From JAICLV01 sp036380925 (GTDB lineage Bacteria; Actinomycetota; Actinomycetes; Acidothermales; Acidothermaceae), in NCBI GenBank assembly GCA_036380925.1, contig DASVDW010000193.1, positions 1-10,018 on the forward strand: a stretch of DNA of 10,018 nt. The letters are read 5' to 3'. Every line of letters starts with the position of its first letter. Position 1 is the first letter of the stretch. The notes beneath the pieces were generated by a model. That model was not told the origin of the DNA. It did not search any database and saw nothing but the letters and a program-made list of their open reading frames with translations. Positions 5,980 to 10,018 of the stretch are shown one piece after another. Made by a program: the position numbers and the translations under genes.

Positions 5980-7023
5980 TCAGCCGACGTCCAGGCGGTC
6001 GAGGGCTCGCGCGGCGTCGAGAAGCTCCTCCCCCGCGTCGTCCGCGCTCCACGACAGGGCGAGCACGGCGCGCAGGCCGTCGAACGCCGGCCCGTCGCCG
6101 ATCAGCTCGACCTCGGCGCGCGCGCCGTCGCGCCGCCGGGCGAGCCAGTCGCCGCACCGCGCGCCGGTCGCGTCGACGACCACCTCTGGGTGGGGTTCGA
6201 GCAGGCCGCGCAGGTCGCAGGCGAGATAGGTCGGTCGGTGCTCGGCCGGCGCGTTCAACAGCTCGGTCACGGTGGTGACACCCGTCATCACCAGCAGACT
6301 GTCCGTCGCCGCGGCGTTCGCGCCTTCGATGTCGGTGTCGAGCCGATCACCGACGACGAGCGGACGGTTGGCCTTCATCCGGCGCACCCCTTCGGCGTGC
6401 AACGGCAGCTCCGGCTTGCCCGCGACGATCGGCTTTTGCCCGCTCGCGGTGGCCACCACGCCGACCAACGAGCCGTTGCCGGGCAGCAAACCGCGCGGGC
6501 TGGGCAGCGTGGCGTCGACGTTCGTCGCCACCCACAACGACCCGCCTCGCACGGCGAGCGTCGCCGCGGCGAGGTCCTCGTAACACAGTTGCGCCCAAAA
6601 CCCTTGCACCACAGCGGCCGGCCGGTCCTCGGCTGACAAGACGGGGCGCAGGCCCGCGGCGCGCACGATGTCGCGCAACGCGGGGCTGCCGACGACGAGC
6701 ACGCTCGCGCCAGGTCCAAGCCGATCTAGGACGACGGAGGCGGCGGCCTGCGCGGACGTCACCACCTCGTCGGCGGTCGCGGGCACGCCCATGCGGGAAA
6801 GATGCGCGGCGACCGTGGCCGGGTCACGCGAGGCGTTGTTGGTGACGAAGGCGAGCCGCATGCCGACCTCGCGCACCTTCGCGAGCGCCGTGGCAGCGCC
6901 CGCGATCGGCTGGGGGCCGAGGTAGACGACGCCGTCGAGATCGAGCAATGCCACGTCGTAGCGGGTCGCGAGCGGTTGCGCGCAGCCGCGCAACCAGGTT
7001 CGTCGGGAACCGTCGTCGGTCAC
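5980..7023 (-). CDS. HAD-superfamily (NagD-type, C2-cap) phosphatase, Rv1692-like
   Basis: The 347-residue protein has all four HAD motifs. Motif I is DLDGVVY, with D28 as nucleophile and D30 as acid/base; motif II is VTNN (T61); motif III is GKPE (K203); motif IV is VVGDRLDTDIEGA (D226 and D231, Mg2+ binding). A C2-type cap lies between motifs II and III and includes the typical ATNVDATLPSPRGLLPGNGS segment (166-185). Its best-known relative, M. tuberculosis Rv1692, is a glycerol-3-phosphate phosphatase that recycles phospholipid head groups; the same substrate is plausible here but not proven. The extra C-terminal region (about 265-347) beyond the HAD core is a further Rv1692-like feature. 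The GTG start at 7023 overlaps the TGA of the upstream TPR gene (GTGA), and AAGGAGG sits only three bases before it, so coupling is likely and a slightly later start cannot be excluded. Confidence 0.92.
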   Translation of the reverse strand: MTDDGSRRTWLRGCAQPLATRYDVALLDLDGVVYLGPQPIAGAATALAKVREVGMRLAFVTNNASRDPATVAAHLSRMGVPATADEVVTSAQAAASVVLDRLGPGASVLVVGSPALRDIVRAAGLRPVLSAEDRPAAVVQGFWAQLCYEDLAAATLAVRGGSLWVATNVDATLPSPRGLLPGNGSLVGVVATASGQKPIVAGKPELPLHAEGVRRMKANRPLVVGDRLDTDIEGANAAATDSLLVMTGVTTVTELLNAPAEHRPTYLACDLRGLLEPHPEVVVDATGARCGDWLARRRDGARAEVELIGDGPAFDGLRAVLALSWSADDAGEELLDAARALDRLDVG

Positions 7024-7421
7024 GAGCCTCCTTCGAGCCGGGCGCGCGCCATGCGCAACTCCCGACCGTAATGCGCGACGTCCGGCCGCATCGCGGCGGC
7101 CAACGCGAGGTGCTCGACCGCGGTGCGCAGATCGCCGGTGCGGGCGGCGCTCAGCCCGAGGGCGAACTGCGCGTAGTCATCGGCCGGGTTGGACTCGATG
7201 ATGCGCGCGAAGCTCTCCTTCGCGGGACCGTACCGCCCGGCCTGGAACTGCGCCCGGCCCAACGCTTCCAGGATGCTGCGCGAGTGCGGTTCGGCCGCCG
7301 CGGCCCGGGCGAGCAATTGTTCCGCCGCGGCCGGGCTGCGCGACCGCAGCAGCTCCAGCCCGCGCTGGTACCAGTCGTACGGACCTTCGCGGGAGGACCC
7401 GGGATCGGTCGTCTCACCCAT
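7020..7421 (-). CDS. Small three-TPR repeat protein
   Basis: This 133-residue protein consists almost entirely of tetratricopeptide repeats at about residues 15-48, 49-82 and 83-116. Typical TPR residues are visible, for example LEALGRAQFQAGRYGPAKES and FALGLSAARTGDLRTAVEHL. There is no signal peptide or membrane segment, so it is probably a cytoplasmic scaffold. ATG 7421 is preceded by AAGGAG five bases upstream, a strong site. It is followed by the HAD phosphatase with a 4-bp stop/start overlap, so the two are made together and the TPR protein may assist or tether the phosphatase; that link is inference. Confidence 0.9.
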   Translation of the reverse strand: MGETTDPGSSREGPYDWYQRGLELLRSRSPAAAEQLLARAAAAEPHSRSILEALGRAQFQAGRYGPAKESFARIIESNPADDYAQFALGLSAARTGDLRTAVEHLALAAAMRPDVAHYGRELRMARARLEGGS

Positions 7422-7492
7422 GGGATCTCCTTGCCCGCCGCACGACCTCGCTCACCGCACCCGTTGGCACGAACACCCGTTGACTCGACCAC

Positions 7493-7512
7493 TGGCCGCC
7501 GGCCACTACGAT
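7493..7512 (+). promoter_or_regulatory. Candidate -10 box and palindrome upstream of DUF1015 gene
   Basis: TACGAT (7507-7512) fits the actinobacterial TANNNT -10 pattern and would start transcription about 30 bases before the ATG at 7549. Directly upstream is the perfect inverted repeat TGGCCG-C-CGGCCA (7493-7505). A TTGACT box (7480-7485) lies 21 bases before TACGAT, too far for a normal spacer, so the -35 is unclear. The palindrome could be an operator that would block polymerase there. Confidence 0.35.
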
Positions 7513-7548
7513 CTGGCGCACCACCGCCGCCGCGCTCCCGGGAACTCA

Positions 7549-8874
7549 ATGTCGACGTCGTCACAGCCAAGCCAGCCAACCCAGCAGGGCCGGCGCGCGC
7601 AACCAGCCGGACGGCTTCGGCTGCGCCCCTTCCGCGCCGTCCGCTTCACCGCCGACGACCATCTCGGCGACCTGGTGAGTCCACCGTACGACGTCATCGA
7701 CGACGAGCAGCGGCGCGACCTGGCGGCCCACGACCCGCACAACGTCGTCCGGATCATCTTGCCCGACCCGGCGGACGACGGCGCGGACGCCAGCGCAGAC
7801 CGGTACGCGCACGCGGCCGAACTCTTCGACGACTGGTTGGCCGCAGGCGTGCTCGCCGTTGACGACACGCCAGCGCTGTACGTCTACCAGCAAACCCGCG
7901 AGGGTCGGGTGCTGCAGCGCGGGCTGTTGGGCGCGGTGGTGTGGCAGCCACTGGACGCGGGCGTGATCCTGCCGCATGAGAACGTGCGAACTGGCCCGGT
8001 GCAAGACCGGCTCGCGCTCATGCGCGCGATGCGCGGAAATCCCGAGCCGATCTTTCTGCTGTATGGCGGAGGTGGCCCAGCCAGCCGGATCTGCGCCGTC
8101 ACGGTCAACGGTCCGGCGCTCGCCGTCGCTCGCACGCCCGACGCCATCACGCACGAGTTATGGGCGATCAGCGACGAGGCGGCGCTCGCCGAGATCGACG
8201 CCGACTTGGCCGGCCGCACCGCGATGATCGCCGATGGCCACCATCGCTACACGACCTACGGATACCTCCGTGACGAGCTCGCCGGCCAGGGTCACCAACC
8301 CGGACCGTGGGATGCCGGCCTCACCTTGCTGGTCGACGAAAGCGCGGGGTCGCCGGACATCCGAGCGATCCACCGGGTAATTCCGGGGCTGCCGATGGCC
8401 GAGGCGGCGCGACGCGCGGCGGGCGTGTTCGACGTCCGGTCGCTGACGGGCGCGGACCTGTCCGCGGCGCTGCGCGAGCTGGCGTCCACCGCCGGGCCCG
8501 CGTACGTGATCAGCGACGGCGAGTCGTTCGCGCTGCTGCGCAGTCCCGACCCCGCTCGCCTGGCCAGCGCCCGGCCGCCCGAGCACGGCGACGCTTGGTG
8601 GCGGCTGGACGCGAGCGTCGCCAGCGTGTTGCTCATGGAGCAGCTGTGGGCAGTGAGCGACACCGCGGGTCAAGTGGAGGCCGAGCACGATCCAGTCGCG
8701 GCGTTGCGCTTGGCGAGGCGCTCCGCCGGCACCGCGCTGCTGCTGAATCCGGCGCCGCTCACCGACATCGTCGCGGTAGCCGAGGCCGGCGAGGCGATGC
8801 CCCGCAAGTCGACGCTGTTCTTGCCGAAGCCTTGCTCCGGCATGGCGATGCGCGCGTTCCGCTTCGAAAGCTAA
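7549..8874 (+). CDS. DUF1015 family protein
   Basis: The 441-residue protein matches DUF1015 (PF06245) along most of its length. Recognisable blocks are LRPFRAVRF (25-33), LVSPPYDVID (42-51), ILPHENVRTGPVQDRLALMR (140-159), the near-invariant IADGHHRYTTYGYLRDE (227-243) and a C-terminal MPRKSTLFLPKP (417-428). The biochemical role of this family is not firmly established; a kinase-like relationship to ADP-dependent serine kinase has been discussed, as I recall, and should be treated as a hypothesis. The first 22 residues are a Ser/Gln-rich tail. ATG 7549 is chosen because it lies just before the conserved core and has GGGA six bases upstream; the frame stays open further back, but only across the divergent TPR gene. 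The stop overlaps the stop of the ssb-like gene on the other strand by 4 bp. Confidence 0.9.
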   Translation: MSTSSQPSQPTQQGRRAQPAGRLRLRPFRAVRFTADDHLGDLVSPPYDVIDDEQRRDLAAHDPHNVVRIILPDPADDGADASADRYAHAAELFDDWLAAGVLAVDDTPALYVYQQTREGRVLQRGLLGAVVWQPLDAGVILPHENVRTGPVQDRLALMRAMRGNPEPIFLLYGGGGPASRICAVTVNGPALAVARTPDAITHELWAISDEAALAEIDADLAGRTAMIADGHHRYTTYGYLRDELAGQGHQPGPWDAGLTLLVDESAGSPDIRAIHRVIPGLPMAEAARRAAGVFDVRSLTGADLSAALRELASTAGPAYVISDGESFALLRSPDPARLASARPPEHGDAWWRLDASVASVLLMEQLWAVSDTAGQVEAEHDPVAALRLARRSAGTALLLNPAPLTDIVAVAEAGEAMPRKSTLFLPKPCSGMAMRAFRFES

Positions 8875-9263
8875 CCGCCCGGGGCGACCTGCCCACGCTC
8901 GCGCGTCCTCGCCGTCACTGCCGCCGTCGCCGTCACTGCGCGCGCCCTCTTCGCCGCGCTGACCTCGACCTCGCAACGGCTGGCCGGGCCGCCGGCGCCA
9001 CGCCAGAACCGACGGCGCAGCGCGCCCTTCACCTCGAGCGTGTCGCCAGCAGACCAGCGAACCGCCATCCGCCGGATGCTCGGGCGACGCGCCACGCAGT
9101 CGATGGTGTCGACACTTGGCGACCGGGCCGCCGCCTTGTCGGGGGAGCGGGCGACAACGAGCCGCCACACGGTCAACTCATCACCACTCGGCAGCACCCG
9201 AACGACCGGCTCTCCCGACAGCCGACCGACCAGCCGCACCTCGTTCACCGACCCGACCGACAT
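8871..9263 (-). CDS. Single-stranded DNA-binding (SSB-like, OB-fold) protein
   Basis: This 130-residue protein has the SSB pattern: VNEVRLVGRLSGEPVVRVLP (6-25) for the first strands, ELTVWRLVVAR (29-39), DTIDCVARRPSIRRMAVRW (52-70) and AGDTLEVKGALRRRFWRG (72-89). It resembles the short accessory SSB-like proteins of actinobacteria rather than the essential SSB. It lacks the long Gly-rich linker and the acidic DDDIPF-type tip that recruits partner proteins, and ends instead in a short basic Ala/Thr/Arg tail. ATG 9263 is preceded by GGAGG (9271-9275) seven bases upstream; a longer start at 9332 lacks support. The tail encodes a near-duplicated six-residue unit (AVTATA/AVTART). The stop codon overlaps that of the DUF1015 gene. 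Confidence 0.85.
   Translation of the reverse strand: MSVGSVNEVRLVGRLSGEPVVRVLPSGDELTVWRLVVARSPDKAAARSPSVDTIDCVARRPSIRRMAVRWSAGDTLEVKGALRRRFWRGAGGPASRCEVEVSAAKRARAVTATAAVTARTRERGQVAPGG
8909..8944. repeat. 18-bp tandem duplication in the ssb-like 3' end
   Basis: The 12-mer TCGCCGTCACTG occurs at 8909-8920 and 8927-8938. The 18-bp units 8909-8926 and 8927-8944 match at 15 of 18 positions. The period is six codons, so the reading frame is kept and only the basic tail of the protein is lengthened. Confidence 0.6.
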
Positions 9264-9312
9264 CCGCAAACCTCCGCGCCCGAAAGAGCAAACCGACGCG
9301 ACGAGACTCTCA

Positions 9313-9337
9313 GCTGGGCAGCCGACCGACACCCAGC
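9313..9337 (-). terminator. Hairpin between the TPR gene and the ssb-like gene
   Basis: GCTGGG (9313-9318) and CCCAGC (9332-9337) pair across a 13-nt loop in the 128-bp gap between the upstream TPR gene (stop at 9392) and ssb-like start (9263). It could end or attenuate transcription from the TPR gene or form part of the ssb leader. The stem is short and no U-run directly follows, so this is a weak call. No clear promoter was found in the gap. Confidence 0.2.
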
Positions 9338-9391
9338 CGGCCGACGAGCTGTTGACACGCGCATGAAACGGCAGCCTGTGGAAGCTCGCCC

Positions 9392-10018
9392 TCAGCGCTC
9401 GGGCGGCTCCTCGAACACGAGCAGCAACTGCTCCTCGCCCCGCGCCGTCGAGCCTTCCGCGGCGGTGAGCGGGCCAGCCCCGGACGGCTCGAGCCCGTCC
9501 ATCTCTTCGACGCGCTCGACCGCGTCGGTCGCGTCGTCGTCGTCAGTCAACGCAGCCGCCACGAACCATTCCCTGGCCTCTTCGCGACGTCCAGCGCCAA
9601 GCAACGCGTCCGCGTACGCGTAGAACAACCGGGCCGACCACGGATCGCGGCGATCGCGCCGCAGTTGTGGCCCTTGCAGTGCGACCACCGCCGCGTCGGC
9701 TTGGCCGAGGTCACGTCGCACGCCGGCGAGCACGATCTTCATTTCAACCGCGGCGGCCTCGCTGAGACGCGCGGCATCCGCGCCGGTCGCGAGCGCGAGC
9801 GCGCGCTCGGGACGGCCGAGACCTCGTTCGCAGTCGGCCATCACCGGCAAGTGCTCGACCGACCCGGTCAACCGCTTGAAGGCGCGCAGGTCGTTGAGCG
9901 CCTCCGCCCAATGCCCAACCGCGTAGGCGCAAAGACCGGCCGCTTCTCGCACGCAGGCCAACCGGGGCAGGATGCGACGCGCATAAGCGGCGTGCTGGTA
10001 GGCGCGCTGCGGCTCGTC
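9392..10018 (-). CDS. TPR-repeat protein, C-terminal part (Rv1691-like)
   Basis: The last 208 codons of a minus-strand gene are present; the frame is open to the right edge, so the start lies outside the window. The protein is helical and repeat-rich, with CVREAAGLCAYAVGHWAEAL, a run RAFKRLTGSVEHLPVMADCE and RGLGRPERALALA near the start. I recognise this arrangement from the actinobacterial family that includes Rv1691, whose members have N-terminal low-complexity sequence (not visible here) and TPR-like helices. It closes with an acidic, likely disordered tail (DDDDATDAVERVEEMD and onward). The role is unknown; TPR helices usually mediate protein contacts. In M. tuberculosis the Rv1691 gene sits directly before the HAD gene; here DUF1015, the ssb-like gene and a smaller TPR gene lie between them. 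Confidence 0.8.
   Translation of the reverse strand, partial: DEPQRAYQHAAYARRILPRLACVREAAGLCAYAVGHWAEALNDLRAFKRLTGSVEHLPVMADCERGLGRPERALALATGADAARLSEAAAVEMKIVLAGVRRDLGQADAAVVALQGPQLRRDRRDPWSARLFYAYADALLGAGRREEAREWFVAAALTDDDDATDAVERVEEMDGLEPSGAGPLTAAEGSTARGEEQLLLVFEEPPER

Noticed and set aside
8158..9168. Minus-strand open frame across the DUF1015 gene and the ssb-like gene
   Set aside because: Overlaps two better-supported genes and shows no recognisable motif; Arg/Gly-rich shadow.
9352..9357. TTGACA on the plus strand as a -35 box
   Set aside because: No -10 box at the proper distance and no plus-strand gene follows.
8307..9623. 438-codon plus-strand open frame spanning DUF1015, ssb-like and TPR genes
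   Set aside because: Runs over three supported genes in other frames; low-complexity composition.

Overview
This is chromosomal DNA from a high-GC actinobacterium. The reading frames are strongly GC-biased, GTG starts are common, and the gene content and order follow the locus known in Mycobacterium tuberculosis as Rv1691-Rv1697 and found in related form in Streptomyces. Genus cannot be fixed from the sequence. No rRNA, tRNA, insertion sequence, phage gene or CRISPR array is visible, and the coding looks compositionally uniform.

Layout from left to right. The 5' part of steA (minus strand) runs off the left edge. A 263-bp divergent intergenic region follows, carrying several inverted repeats, then a LacI-family regulator on the plus strand. 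Convergent with lacI is a tight minus-strand operon, read right to left: a small acidic conserved protein, tlyA (rRNA 2'-O-methyltransferase), nadK (NAD kinase) and recN (DNA repair ATPase), with 4-8 bp overlaps between the last three. Divergent from that operon is a short SCP2-like protein on the plus strand. Next is a minus-strand pair, a three-TPR protein followed by a HAD phosphatase of the Rv1692 type, overlapping by 4 bp. A DUF1015 gene on the plus strand follows, and it converges on a minus-strand SSB-like OB-fold gene with a 4-bp overlap of the stop codons. The right edge holds the C-terminal part of a second TPR-rich protein resembling Rv1691.

Functionally this is a conserved housekeeping neighbourhood: ribosome modification (TlyA), NADP supply (NadK), double-strand-break repair (RecN), cell division (SteA) and phosphate-ester salvage (HAD). 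The parts that differ from the minimal mycobacterial order are the lone LacI regulator between recN and steA, and the DUF1015/ssb-like pair between the two TPR genes.

I see no clear sign of an undescribed defence, mobile or biosynthetic system. The items most worth a second look are the perfect 11-bp inverted repeat directly upstream of steA, the near-palindrome that may be the LacI operator, the atypical SSB-like protein, and the conserved small acidic protein ahead of tlyA.
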